Under the pieces are notes generated by a model. That model made no database searches, was not told where the DNA came from, and saw only the letters and a list, made by a program, of their open reading frames with translations. This document shows, piece after piece, positions 53,041 through 62,282 of a stretch of DNA of 64,000 nucleotides. The stretch covers positions 620,001 to 684,000 of the forward strand of contig OY969802.1 in the NCBI GenBank assembly GCA_963703235.1, read 5' to 3'. Numbering within the stretch: position 1 is the first letter of the stretch; each line of letters starts with the position of its first letter. Source of the DNA: VRUE01 sp963703235 (GTDB lineage: Bacteria > Actinomycetota > Thermoleophilia > Solirubrobacterales > 70-9). A program made the position numbers and the translations under genes.

Positions 53041-53706
53041 ATGGCCGCCGTGTTGTTCGAGCTCCGTGAGGTCAGCTTCAGCCGCGGCGATCGGCGCGTC
53101 CTCGACTCGATTGGTGCCGAGATCGCGGCCGGCGCCACCGCGGTCGTCGGTCCGTCAGGCAGCGGCAAGTCGACCCTGCTGCGCCTGCTGAACCGGCTCG
53201 CCGACCCAGAGCGTGGCGGTATCTCCTATCGCGGCCGGCAGTTGTCCGCGTACGACCCGCTGGAGCTGCGACGCGAGGTCTCGCTGGTGCCGCAACTGCC
53301 TGCGCTGCTCGACGGTACGGTCGAGTCGAACCTGAGCTACGCAGCCGAGCTGGCCGGGGTCGAGCTCGACGCCGAGCGCTGCCTGCTGCTCGCCGGCCTC
53401 GGTAGCGAGTTCGCCGGGCGCGACGTCGCCAAGCTCTCGGTTGGCGAGCAGCAGCGGACCATGCTGGCGCGGGCGCTCGCGCAGCAGCCCCGCGTCCTCC
53501 TCCTTGACGAGCCAACCTCGGCGCTGGACCAAGCCGCCCGCGACGAAGTCGAGGCGACGCTGGCACAGCTGCGCCGTGAGCTGAATATCTCGCTGGTCGT
53601 CGTCAGCCACGATCCCGAGCAGGCGCGTCGCCTGGCCGAGCGGGCGCTGCGACTGGAGGCCGGACGGGTCGTTGCCTGTGGCTCGCTCGAGGAGGCGTTG
53701 GCGTGA
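53041..53706 (+). CDS. fetA: ABC transporter ATPase, FetA/YbbL-like
   Basis: This 221-residue ATPase has Walker A GPSGSGKST, a Q-loop in VPQLPALLDGTV, signature LSVGEQQR, Walker B VLLLDEPTSALD and H-loop VVSHD. It overlaps by 4 bases a gene of the FetB family; in E. coli that pair exports iron. The substrate here is inferred from that pairing only. Confidence 0.82.
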   Translation: MAAVLFELREVSFSRGDRRVLDSIGAEIAAGATAVVGPSGSGKSTLLRLLNRLADPERGGISYRGRQLSAYDPLELRREVSLVPQLPALLDGTVESNLSYAAELAGVELDAERCLLLAGLGSEFAGRDVAKLSVGEQQRTMLARALAQQPRVLLLDEPTSALDQAARDEVEATLAQLRRELNISLVVVSHDPEQARRLAERALRLEAGRVVACGSLEEALA

Positions 53707-54470
53707 ACGGGATCGACGTCTCGCTCGGCGAGGTCGCCGCCGCGCTCGCCCTGGTCGCCCTGGCGGCGGCGATCTCCCGCTGGCGCCGGGCCGAACTGGA
53801 GAGCGACATCGTCGTCGCGGCCTTTCGCTCCTTCGTCCAGCTGACCGCGATCGGCTACGCGATCGAGCTGATCTTCGACGCCGACACGATCTGGCTGGTG
53901 CTGGCGCTGCTGGCGGTGATGGTCCTCTTCGGCGCCTTCACCGCTCGCAGCCGCGCCCGGCGCGTGCCCGGCGCCTTCTGGCCGTTGCTGATCGCCCTCA
54001 CCGCGGCCGGGGCGACCACGCTTGGGCTGGTGATCGCCCTCGGCATCTTCGAGCCGACCGCGCGCAACCTCGTACCGGTTGGCGGCATGGTGATCGGCAA
54101 CGCGATGACCGCCGCCGCCGTGGCGTTGAACCGGCTCGGCGACGAGGTCGCCGACTCGCGGGCGCGGATCGAAGCGACGCTGGCACTGGGGGCGACCGCC
54201 GGCGAAGCGGCGGCGCCGATCGTCCGTCGCGCCCTGCGCTCGGGCACGATCGCGCTGATCGACTCGACCAAGACGACCGGCCTGATCTTCTTCCCGGGGA
54301 CGATGGTCGGGATGCTGCTGGCCGGGGCGGAACCGACCGACGCCGTGCGCCTGCAGCTGATCCTCCTCTACGCGCTGCTCGGCAGCGTCTCGATCGCAGC
54401 TCTTGTCGCGACGACGCTGGCCTACCGCAACTTCTTCACCCCCGCGCAGCAGCTGCGCGAGCCGACCTAA
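53703..54470 (+). CDS. fetB: ABC transporter permease, FetB/UPF0014 family
   Basis: This 255-residue protein has about seven membrane helices and the family motifs RSFVQLTAIGYAIEL, PVGGMVIGNAMTA, ATAGEAAAPIVRRALRSGTI and DSTKTTGLIFFPGTMVGMLLAG. The GTG overlaps the ATPase stop. Possible iron or other metal export. Confidence 0.85.
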   Translation: MNGIDVSLGEVAAALALVALAAAISRWRRAELESDIVVAAFRSFVQLTAIGYAIELIFDADTIWLVLALLAVMVLFGAFTARSRARRVPGAFWPLLIALTAAGATTLGLVIALGIFEPTARNLVPVGGMVIGNAMTAAAVALNRLGDEVADSRARIEATLALGATAGEAAAPIVRRALRSGTIALIDSTKTTGLIFFPGTMVGMLLAGAEPTDAVRLQLILLYALLGSVSIAALVATTLAYRNFFTPAQQLREPT

Positions 54471-54479
54471 ACTGACTCG

Positions 54480-56093
54480 ATGTCCCGGCAGCAGCGCCTG
54501 ACCCTGGTCGCGACGATTCTCGGCTCGACGATTGTCTTTCTCGACTCGACCGTGGTCAACGTGGCGCTGCCGGCCGTCGCCGAGGATCTCGACGCCGGGC
54601 TCGCCGGCCAGCAGTGGGTGGTCGAGGCCTACATGCTGACCATGGTCTCGCTGCTCCTGGTCGGCGGTTCGCTCGGCGACCAGTTCGGGCGACGGCGGAT
54701 GTTCGTCTTCGGACTGGTCGCCTTCGGTGCCACCTCGATCCTCTGCGCGCTGGCGCCGTCGGTCGAGTTCCTGATCGGCGCTCGCGCCCTGCAGGGGATC
54801 GCCGGAGCGCTGCTGGTCCCGGGCTCGCTGGCGATCGTCGCCGCCAGCTTCGAGGGTGCGGCGCGCGGCAAGGCGGTCGGGACCTGGACCGCCTGGACCG
54901 GGATCGCCACCGTCTTCGGCCCCGCCGGGGGTGGGGCCCTGATCGAGGCGCTCTCCTGGCGGGCGATCTTCTGGGTCAACATCCCGCTGATCGCGGTCAC
55001 GGTGGCGCTGACCCTGCACGCGGTGCGCGAGAGCCGCGACGCGGAGGCGTTCCGCGGCATCGACTGGACTGGAATCGGGCTCTCGGCGGCGGGGCTGGGC
55101 GGCCCGGTGTTCGCGCTGATCGAACAGCCGAGCCACGGCTGGGGCGATCCGCTGGTCTGGGTGCCGATGGTCGCCGGGGTCGCCTCCTTCGCGCTTTTCG
55201 TCCTGCACGAGGCCCGGGCCCGCCACCCGATGCTCGACCTAGGCCTGTTCCGGATCCGCAACTTCCGCGTCGCCAACCTGACCACGCTGACCGCCTACGC
55301 GGGGCTGATCGGCGGCCTCTTCTTCGTCACCCTCTTTCTCCAGCAGGTCGCCGGCTACTCGCCGATCGAGGCGGGCCTGGCGACGACGCCGATCTCCTTG
55401 ATCCTCTTCGTGCTCTCGCCGCGCTTCGGCAGGATCGCCTCCGGCGTCGGCCCCCGGGCGCCGATGTGCGCCGGCCCGATCGTCGGCGGGGTCGGGCTTC
55501 TCCTCCTCCTGCGGGTCGACGCCTCGCCCGACTACCTCGCCGAGGTGCTGCCGGCGATCGTCGTCTTCGGCCTCGGTCTGGCGGCGACCGTGGCGCCGCT
55601 GACCGCGACCGTCCTTGACTCGGTCGAGGAGCGCCACGTCGGCATCGCCTCGGGGGTCAACAACGGCATCTCGCGGGTGGCCGGCCTGCTGGCGATCGCC
55701 GTGCTCGGCGCGGTGATCTCGGCCAGCTTCGGCGCGACCCTCGACGACAATCTCGGCCAGCGCCCGCTGGGGCCGGCGGCCGAGAGCGCCGTCTCAGAGG
55801 CAAAGAAGCAGCCGCTGGCCGTGCCCTCGACCGGGGCGCTTCGTCCCGTCGAAGCGGATCGGGTGCGTGCCGCCGCGGCAGACGCCTCGACCTCCGCCTT
55901 CCATCTCGGAGTCCTGATCGCCGGCCTGCTGATGATCGCCGGCGGCCTCGTTGCCGGCGTGGGAATCGAGAACCCGCGCCGCCGGGTTGCGGCCATGCCC
56001 AGCCGTGGCTCGGCCACGGCTGGCGAGTGCGGCCACGGCTCTGAAGCTGACAGCGCAACGGCGAGAGGCACCCCATCCCTGGCCCCTGAATAG
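54480..56093 (+). CDS. MFS efflux pump, DHA2 (EmrB/QacA) type
   Basis: This 537-residue protein has about 14 membrane helices. Motifs: NVALPAVAEDL in helix 1, GSLGDQFGRRRMF (motif A) and the GSLAIVAASFEGAARGKAVGTWTAW motif C region. It probably exports drugs or metabolites with protons. The last 65 residues are a hydrophilic tail; an 11-base palindrome in that part (55999-56023) and a third copy of its arm make the end look unusual. The ATG starts 9 bases after the fetB stop. Confidence 0.82.
   Translation: MSRQQRLTLVATILGSTIVFLDSTVVNVALPAVAEDLDAGLAGQQWVVEAYMLTMVSLLLVGGSLGDQFGRRRMFVFGLVAFGATSILCALAPSVEFLIGARALQGIAGALLVPGSLAIVAASFEGAARGKAVGTWTAWTGIATVFGPAGGGALIEALSWRAIFWVNIPLIAVTVALTLHAVRESRDAEAFRGIDWTGIGLSAAGLGGPVFALIEQPSHGWGDPLVWVPMVAGVASFALFVLHEARARHPMLDLGLFRIRNFRVANLTTLTAYAGLIGGLFFVTLFLQQVAGYSPIEAGLATTPISLILFVLSPRFGRIASGVGPRAPMCAGPIVGGVGLLLLLRVDASPDYLAEVLPAIVVFGLGLAATVAPLTATVLDSVEERHVGIASGVNNGISRVAGLLAIAVLGAVISASFGATLDDNLGQRPLGPAAESAVSEAKKQPLAVPSTGALRPVEADRVRAAAADASTSAFHLGVLIAGLLMIAGGLVAGVGIENPRRRVAAMPSRGSATAGECGHGSEADSATARGTPSLAPE
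55999..56023. repeat. Palindrome in the 3' end of the MFS gene
   Basis: CCAGCCGTGGC and GCCACGGCTGG flank TCG; GCCACGGCT recurs at 56032. It encodes part of the non-conserved tail. Confidence 0.5.
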
Positions 56094-56103
56094 GCTCCAT
56101 CCT

Positions 56104-57102
56104 GTGAGTGCTCCCATCGTCTTTTCGGGAATCCAGCCGACCGGCCGCAAGCACCTCGGCAACTACATCGGGGCGATCCGCCAGTACCCCGAGGGCCAGG
56201 AGCGCGGCGAGCCGGCGATCTTCTGCATCGTCGACCTGCACGCGATCTCGGTCGCCTACGACCCGGCCGAGCTGCGCGAGCGCCTCTACGACACGACCGC
56301 GATCCTGCTCGCCGCCGGCCTCGACCCGGAGCGCTGCGTCCTCTTCCGCCAGTCCGACGTCCGCGAGCACACCGAGCTGACCTGGCTGCTCTCGGCGGTC
56401 ACTTCCCACGGCGATCTCAACCGCATGCACCAGTTCAAGGAGAAGTCGGCGAAACAGCGCGAACTCGTCTCCGCCGCGCTCTTCTTCTACCCCGTGCTGA
56501 TGGCCGCCGACGTGCTCGCCTACCGGGGGACCGAGGTGCCGGTCGGCGACGACCAGCGCCAGCATGTCGAGCTGATGCGGGAGATCGCCCGCCGCTTCAA
56601 CGAGCGCTTCGGCGAGACGCTGGTCGTGCCCGAGCACCGCATCCCCGAGGTGGGTGCCCGGATCATGGATCTGCAGGAGCCAGAGCGGAAGATGTCGACC
56701 ACCGGCACCACCGAGGCGGGGACGGTCTACGTCCTCGACGAGCCCGACGCGATTCGCAAGAAGCTCGGCAGCGCCGTCACCGACTCGGGGCGGGAGGTGG
56801 TGCGCCGCGAGGACAAGCCCGGCGTGACCAACCTGGTCGAAGTCCTCGCCGCCGCCCGCGGCGTCGACCCGACGCAGATCGAGGGCGAGTTCGGCGATGC
56901 CGGCTACGGCGACTTCAAGCACGCGGTCGCCGAGGGCGTCGTCGAGCTGCTGGCGCCGGTCCGCGAGCGCTACGCCGAGCTGCGCCCCGACCGGGCGGCG
57001 CTCGAGGCTGCCCTTGCCGCCGGTGCCGAGAAGGCGCGTGCGATCGCCGCGCCGACGCTCGCCGACGTACGCGAGCGCATGGGCATCGGCGCGCCGCGTT
57101 AA
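56104..57102 (+). CDS. trpS: Tryptophanyl-tRNA synthetase
   Basis: This 332-residue class I synthetase has the HIGH-type motif in GIQPTGRKHLGNYIGA, VPVGDDQRQHVELMREIARRFN and the KMSKS-type loop KMSTT (Lys196). Length is usual. The start is GTG 56104, 10 bases after the MFS stop. Confidence 0.94.
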   Translation: MSAPIVFSGIQPTGRKHLGNYIGAIRQYPEGQERGEPAIFCIVDLHAISVAYDPAELRERLYDTTAILLAAGLDPERCVLFRQSDVREHTELTWLLSAVTSHGDLNRMHQFKEKSAKQRELVSAALFFYPVLMAADVLAYRGTEVPVGDDQRQHVELMREIARRFNERFGETLVVPEHRIPEVGARIMDLQEPERKMSTTGTTEAGTVYVLDEPDAIRKKLGSAVTDSGREVVRREDKPGVTNLVEVLAAARGVDPTQIEGEFGDAGYGDFKHAVAEGVVELLAPVRERYAELRPDRAALEAALAAGAEKARAIAAPTLADVRERMGIGAPR

Positions 57103-57111
57103 CTTGAGCCG

Positions 57112-57843
57112 ATGAGCGTCGCCGACCTCGACCTCGAGCTCGACGTCTTCGCCGGGCCGTTCGACCTCTTGCTGGCGGTGCTGCTGCGCGAGGAGGTCGA
57201 CCTGCTGGAGGTGCAGCTGGGCGACGTCGTGGTCGCCTACGTCGAGCACCTCGAGCGCGAGGGCGAGCTGGAGCTGGAGGTGGCGACCGAGTTCCTGGTC
57301 CTGATCGCGGCGCTGCTGGAGCTGAAGTCGCGCCTGCTGCTGCCCGGCGCCGAGGAGGACGGCGAGGAGCTGGCGCCGGAGGAGGCGGTCGAGGAGCTGC
57401 TGGCGCGGCTGCTCGAGTACCGCCGCTACCGCGACGCGGCGGCGGTGCTGAACGAGCGCTTCGAGGCGGCGCGTGGCTACCTCTACCGCTCGGCGCCGCT
57501 GCCGCCGCAGTTGCGCAAGGTCGCGCTCGACGCCGCCACCGCCGTCTACGACCCAGAGAAGCTCGCCGCCGCCCTGGGCGATCTGCTGGTCGTGCCGCCA
57601 CCGCTCGACATCGGCCACATCCGTCCCACCGTCTCGCTGGAGAAGCGGCTGCGAGCCCTCCGCGACGCCCTCGCCGGCCGCTCCAGCATCGACTTCGACG
57701 AGCAGTTTGGCGGCGAGGACCGGCTGACCCAGGCGGTGACCCTGTTCGCGCTGCTGGAGCTGTACAGGAAAGGCGAGGTGACCTGGAAGCAGGGCGAGCC
57801 GCTGGGGCCGATCGAGATCCAGCGCGCCGGAGGGCAGGGATGA
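57112..57843 (+). CDS. scpA: Segregation and condensation protein ScpA
   Basis: This 243-residue kleisin bridges SMC heads. The N-terminal FAGPFDLLLAVLLREEVDLLEVQL and the ATEFLVLIAALLELKSRLLLP blocks are typical. The ATG follows trpS by 9 bases, and the 3' end overlaps scpB by 4 bases. Confidence 0.92.
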   Translation: MSVADLDLELDVFAGPFDLLLAVLLREEVDLLEVQLGDVVVAYVEHLEREGELELEVATEFLVLIAALLELKSRLLLPGAEEDGEELAPEEAVEELLARLLEYRRYRDAAAVLNERFEAARGYLYRSAPLPPQLRKVALDAATAVYDPEKLAAALGDLLVVPPPLDIGHIRPTVSLEKRLRALRDALAGRSSIDFDEQFGGEDRLTQAVTLFALLELYRKGEVTWKQGEPLGPIEIQRAGGQG

Positions 57844-58412
57844 GCGACCTCGCCCGCACGATCGAGGCGCTGCTCTTCCTCTCGCCGCAGCCGGTTGCCG
57901 TCACCGACCTGGCGGAGGCGGCGGAGGCGACCGAAGGACAGGTGACCGAGGCACTCGACCTGCTGCGCGAAGACCTCGTCGAGGGCAAGCGCGGCGTCGT
58001 CCTGCGCGAGGTTGCCGGCGGCTTCGCGCTGGCGAGCGATCCGGCCAGCGAGGCCGCCGCCCGGCGACTGTTGGCGAAGCCGCGGACGCCGCCGCTGACC
58101 CAGGCGCAGGCGGAGACGCTGGCGATCGTCGCCTACCTGCAGCCGGTCTCGCGGCCGGAGGTGGCGCGCATCCGCGGCGTCTCCTCGGAGTCGGCGGCGC
58201 AGACGCTGACCGAGCGCGGCCTGATCGAGGAGTCGGGTCGCTCGCAGTTCGGCGCGGCGCTGTTCAAGACGACGGAGCTGTTCGAGCGGCTGTTCGGGCT
58301 CTCCGGCCTCGACCGACTGCCCGACCCCTCGCGCTTCGATCCGAGCCCCGAGGACGAGCGCGAGCTGCGCGAGCGCCTGCTCAAGGCCGGCGAACAGCGC
58401 GCCGAGCCCTAG
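57840..58412 (+). CDS. scpB: Segregation and condensation protein ScpB
   Basis: This 190-residue tandem winged-helix protein is the dimeric ScpA partner. Motifs: TIEALLFLSPQPV, LREVAGGFALASDP, QAETLAIVAYLQPVSRPEVARIRGV and FGLSGLDRLPD. The stop is directly followed by the rluB start. Confidence 0.92.
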   Translation: MSDLARTIEALLFLSPQPVAVTDLAEAAEATEGQVTEALDLLREDLVEGKRGVVLREVAGGFALASDPASEAAARRLLAKPRTPPLTQAQAETLAIVAYLQPVSRPEVARIRGVSSESAAQTLTERGLIEESGRSQFGAALFKTTELFERLFGLSGLDRLPDPSRFDPSPEDERELRERLLKAGEQRAEP

Positions 58413-59114
58413 GTGCGGCTCGCCAAGTACCTCGCCCACGGCGGCGTCGCTTCGCGGCGAGCTGCGGAGAAGCTGATCGCGGCGGGTCGGGTGACCGTGG
58501 GCGGTGAGGTCGTCACCGACCCCGCCCGCGACGTGGGGGAGGGTGTCGACGTGCGGATAGACGGTGGCGCCGTCGCGCCGGAGCCGCGCGAGGTCTGGGC
58601 GGTCAACAAGCCGGCCGGCGTCGTCTCGACCGCGCGCGAGCCGGGCGAGCGCACCGCGGTGGTCGAGCTGGTGCCCTCGCGGGCCCGCCTCTACCCGGTC
58701 GGCCGCCTCGACGCCGACTCCACCGGACTGCTGTTGCTGACGAACGACGGTGAGCTGGCCAACCGCCTCACCCACCCCCGCTACGAAGTGCCGAAGGCCT
58801 ATCGAGTCGAGTTGCGGCGACCGCCGTCGGATGCTGACCTGCGGCGGCTGGCGAGCGGCGTCGAGCTCGAGGACGGCCCGACCGCCCCGGCTGAGGTGCG
58901 GCGACTCGGCAAGCGTGAGATCGAGATAGTCCTGCGCGAGGGCCGCAACCGCCAGGTCCGCCGCATGGCCGAGGCGGTGGACAACGTCGTGGTGACGCTG
59001 CAACGCATCCGCTTCGGCCCGATCGAGCTGGGCGCCCTGGCCGAGGGCGACGCCCGCCGCCTGACCGACGAGGAGATCGCAACCCTGCGCGCGACCGGAC
59101 GAGCCGTGAGTTGA
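58413..59114 (+). CDS. rluB: 23S rRNA pseudouridine synthase, RluB/RsuA family
   Basis: This 233-residue protein has an S4 RNA-binding domain (MRLAKYLAHGGVASRRAAEKLIAAGRV) and a catalytic domain with the aspartate in VGRLDADSTGLLLLTNDG. The end carries EGRNRQVRRMAEAV. It converts a uridine of rRNA; the exact target is inferred from the family. GTG 58413 is adjacent to the scpB stop. Confidence 0.9.
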   Translation: MRLAKYLAHGGVASRRAAEKLIAAGRVTVGGEVVTDPARDVGEGVDVRIDGGAVAPEPREVWAVNKPAGVVSTAREPGERTAVVELVPSRARLYPVGRLDADSTGLLLLTNDGELANRLTHPRYEVPKAYRVELRRPPSDADLRRLASGVELEDGPTAPAEVRRLGKREIEIVLREGRNRQVRRMAEAVDNVVVTLQRIRFGPIELGALAEGDARRLTDEEIATLRATGRAVS

Positions 59115-59157
59115 GGACGCATAGGGTGTTCAACCAACGGCTCGTCCCTTTGGGAAG

Positions 59158-59553
59158 ATGCAGGACGTGAGCGCAGACGGGACTCAGCAGAGACTCTTTG
59201 CGGTGCGGGGCGCCGTGCAGGCGGAGGCGAACGAAGCTGAGGCGATCGTCGAGGCGACGGCGGAGCTGATGCAGGAGCTGCTCGGGCGCAACGCGCTCGA
59301 GCCGGAGGCGCTGGTCAGCTGTCTCTTCACCACAACCGTGGACCTCGACGCCGAGTTCCCGGCGGTGGCGGCCCGCGGCGCCGGCCTCGACGCGGTGCCG
59401 CTGCTCTGTTGCCAGGAGATCCCCGTGCCGGGGGCGATGCCACGGGTGATCCGGGCGATGGTCCACTACTACGCGCCGCTCGGCCACCTGCCTGCGCACG
59501 CCTACCTGGGGGCGACCCAGGAACTGCGCTCGGACCTGCACGCCGCTCAGTAA
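59158..59553 (+). CDS. aroH: Chorismate mutase, AroH type
   Basis: This 131-residue enzyme converts chorismate to prephenate. It has the AroH pattern RGAVQAEANEAEAIVEATAELMQELL, CLFTTTVDLDAEFPAVAAR and PLLCCQEIPVPG. ATG 59158 is used; GTG 59167 is also possible. It lies just upstream of hisC, an aromatic/histidinol-phosphate aminotransferase. Confidence 0.88.
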   Translation: MQDVSADGTQQRLFAVRGAVQAEANEAEAIVEATAELMQELLGRNALEPEALVSCLFTTTVDLDAEFPAVAARGAGLDAVPLLCCQEIPVPGAMPRVIRAMVHYYAPLGHLPAHAYLGATQELRSDLHAAQ

Positions 59554-59575
59554 CGGCCTCGTCCACAATGAGCGC

Positions 59576-60670
59576 ATGACCGTCACCTTCGCGGAGAAGC
59601 TGGCCCGCATCCCGGGCTACCAGGCCGGCGTCCCGACCGGCAAGGCGCCCGAGGCGATCGCCGCCGGGGGGATCGCCCAGCTCGCATCCAACGAGTCGCC
59701 CTTCGGGCCGCACCCCAAGGTCGTCGACACGATCCGCAGCGCCGCCGCCGCGATGAACCGCTACCCCGACCCGGACGCGACGCTGCTGCGGCGCCGGATC
59801 GCCGAGCGCTACGAGACCGAGCCGGGACGGGTCGCGGTCGGCAACGGCTCCTGCGAGATCCTGCTCGCCGCGGCCGAGGCGCTCTGCGAGCCGGGGGCCG
59901 AGATCGTCTACGCCTGGCCGTCGTTCTCGATATACCCGTATCTGGCGGCGCTGACCGGCGCCCGCGAGGTCCGCGTCCCGCTCGCCGCCGGCGAGGTCCA
60001 CGACCTCGACGCGATGGCGACCGAGGTGACGGCCGCCACCCAGCTCGTCATCGTCTGCAACCCCAATAACCCGACCGGCACCCACTTACCGGCGGCGCGC
60101 ATCGCCGCCTTCTGCGAGCGCCTTCCCGAGCACGTGACCATCGCCCTCGACGAGGCCTACGTCGAGTTCCAGACCGATGACGACCCCGACGCGACGATCG
60201 ACCTGCTCGCCGGCTTCCCCAACCTGGTCGTGCTGCGGACCTTCAGCAAGGTCTACGGCCTGGCCGGCCTGCGGGTCGGCTTCGCGATCGGCTCGGCCAA
60301 GTTCCGTGCCGCGGTCGACGCCGTGCGCCAGCCGTTCAGCGTCAACGCCCTCGCCCAGGCGGCGGCGGCGGAGGCGATCCTGCACCAGGACGACGTCGAG
60401 CGCCGCGTCGAGCAGACGTTGGTCGAGCGGGTGCGGGTCGAGGAGGGCCTGCACGAGCTGGATCTGGCGACCGCCGAGACCCAGGCCAACTTCTCCTGGA
60501 TCGACCTCGGCGACGCCGACGAGAAGGCGCTCGTCGCCGGCCTCGCCGAGCACTCGATTGCGGTCCGGCCCGGCACCCCCCTCGGCAGCCCCGGCCACAT
60601 CCGCGTCAGCTACGGCACCCCGGCCGAGAACGACCGCTTCCTGGCGGCGGTCGGCGAGTTCGTCGATTGA
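59576..60670 (+). CDS. hisC: Histidinol-phosphate aminotransferase (class I PLP)
   Basis: This 364-residue aminotransferase has the PLP lysine in TFSKVYGLAGLRVG (about Lys225), NPNNPTGTHLP, and LASNESPFGPHP near the start. The family includes enzymes that also act on aromatic amino acids. Because the neighbour is chorismate mutase, a role in tyrosine or phenylalanine synthesis is possible besides histidine. ATG 59576 lies 22 bases after aroH. Confidence 0.85.
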   Translation: MTVTFAEKLARIPGYQAGVPTGKAPEAIAAGGIAQLASNESPFGPHPKVVDTIRSAAAAMNRYPDPDATLLRRRIAERYETEPGRVAVGNGSCEILLAAAEALCEPGAEIVYAWPSFSIYPYLAALTGAREVRVPLAAGEVHDLDAMATEVTAATQLVIVCNPNNPTGTHLPAARIAAFCERLPEHVTIALDEAYVEFQTDDDPDATIDLLAGFPNLVVLRTFSKVYGLAGLRVGFAIGSAKFRAAVDAVRQPFSVNALAQAAAAEAILHQDDVERRVEQTLVERVRVEEGLHELDLATAETQANFSWIDLGDADEKALVAGLAEHSIAVRPGTPLGSPGHIRVSYGTPAENDRFLAAVGEFVD

Positions 60671-60713
60671 GGGGGCAGCCCGCCCGTCCTCATCTGGGGA
60701 TACGGTTGCGCCC

Positions 60714-62282
60714 GTGTCGAGCAATGACACCCCCAATGCCACCGCGTTGTTCGAGGCGGCGAACAAGCTGCGCGGGAGCGTCGAGTCCGCCGAGTACAAG
60801 CACCTCGTACTCGGCCTGATCTTCCTCAAATACATCTCCGATTCCTTCGGTGCGAGGAGGAAGGAGCTGGAGACAGAGCTGGCGGATCCCGGGAGCGACG
60901 GCTACCTGGAGAGCGAGACGGATCGAACCGAAGTCCTCGAGGACCGCGACGAGTACACGCGGGCGAACGTCTTCTGGGTGCCCGGACAGGCACGCTGGTC
61001 GGAGTTGCTCGCGGCGGCGTCCCAGCCCGACATAGGCAAGCGCCTCGACGACGCGCTCGACGCGATCGAGCAGGAGAATCCGCGGCTTCGGAACGTCTTG
61101 CCTCGCATCTACGCTCGGGCGCCACTGTCCGCCGAGCTGATGGGTTCGCTCGTGGAGACGATCGCCAAGATCGGTTTCGGCACCGATGCCGAGCGGGCGC
61201 GCGACATTCTCGGCCGGACCTACGAGTACTTCATCAAGGAGTTCGCCCGCGCCGAGGGCCATCGTGGCGGTGAGTTCTTCACGCCCGCGCCGGTCGCCCG
61301 CCTGCTGGTGGAGATGCTCGAGCCATACGAGGGGCGAATCCTCGACCCAGCCTGCGGCTCCTGCGGCCTCTTCGTGCAGTCGGCGAAGTTCGTCGATGCA
61401 CACGGCGGCAGGCCGGACCAGATTGCGATCCACGGGCAGGAGCGCAACCAGGCGACCTGGCGGATAGGCCAGATGAACCTGGCGATCCACGGTCTCTCCG
61501 GCGAGGTCAGCTACACCGAGGGCGGCTCCCTCCTGGACGACGCCTTCCCGAGCTTGAGGGCCGACTTCGTGATGGCGAACCCGCCCTTCAACCAGAAGGA
61601 ATGGTCTACCCCGGCGGTTCTCGACGACGCCCGCTGGGCACACGGTACGCCGCCTGTGGGCAACGCCAATTACGGCTGGATTCAGCATTTCCTCTTCCAC
61701 CTCGCGCCCAACGGGCGCGCCGGCTTCGTGATGGCCAACGGATCGTTGACGACGGCGAGCGGGGGAGAGGACAAGATTCGTGAGGAACTAGTTCGAGCGG
61801 ACGTGGTCGATTGCATCGTGGCGCTCCCAGGGCAGCTCTTCTACACGACGGGGATCCCGGTCTGCCTCTGGTTCCTCGACCGCGACAAGGCTTCCAGCGG
61901 CGAGCGCGACCGCAGTGGCGAGCTGCTGTTCGTCGATGCCCGCCAGATGGGCAACAAGATCAGCCGCACCCAGATCGATCTGAGCGGCGCGGAGATCGAG
62001 CGTGTCGTCGACGTCTACCACGCCTGGCGGGGAACCATCGATCGCGAGTACGTCGACGAGCCGGGGTTCTGCAGAAGCGCCGCACTGGAGGAGGTCGAGG
62101 CCGCCGACTTCACGCTTTCGCCAGGCCGTTACGTCGGCGCGCCCGAGGCCGAGGAGGACGAGATCGCATTCGAGGAGCGGATGGCATTGCTTGTCGACCG
62201 GCTGGCGGAGGAGCTTGCGAACGACGCACGTGTGACCACGAACATGAAGGCCGCTCTCGAGTCGCTGGGATATGAGCTCTGA
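60714..62282 (+). CDS. hsdM: Type I restriction-modification DNA methyltransferase subunit
   Basis: This 522-residue HsdM has the N-terminal helical domain (LRGSVESAEYKHLVLGLIFLKYISD), the SAM-binding DPACGSCGLF and the catalytic NPPF of N6-adenine methylases. The end holds EFEERM-like coiled-coil residues that contact HsdS. The GTG start is 43 bases after hisC. It overlaps hsdS by 11 bases. Confidence 0.93.
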   Translation: MSSNDTPNATALFEAANKLRGSVESAEYKHLVLGLIFLKYISDSFGARRKELETELADPGSDGYLESETDRTEVLEDRDEYTRANVFWVPGQARWSELLAAASQPDIGKRLDDALDAIEQENPRLRNVLPRIYARAPLSAELMGSLVETIAKIGFGTDAERARDILGRTYEYFIKEFARAEGHRGGEFFTPAPVARLLVEMLEPYEGRILDPACGSCGLFVQSAKFVDAHGGRPDQIAIHGQERNQATWRIGQMNLAIHGLSGEVSYTEGGSLLDDAFPSLRADFVMANPPFNQKEWSTPAVLDDARWAHGTPPVGNANYGWIQHFLFHLAPNGRAGFVMANGSLTTASGGEDKIREELVRADVVDCIVALPGQLFYTTGIPVCLWFLDRDKASSGERDRSGELLFVDARQMGNKISRTQIDLSGAEIERVVDVYHAWRGTIDREYVDEPGFCRSAALEEVEAADFTLSPGRYVGAPEAEEDEIAFEERMALLVDRLAEELANDARVTTNMKAALESLGYEL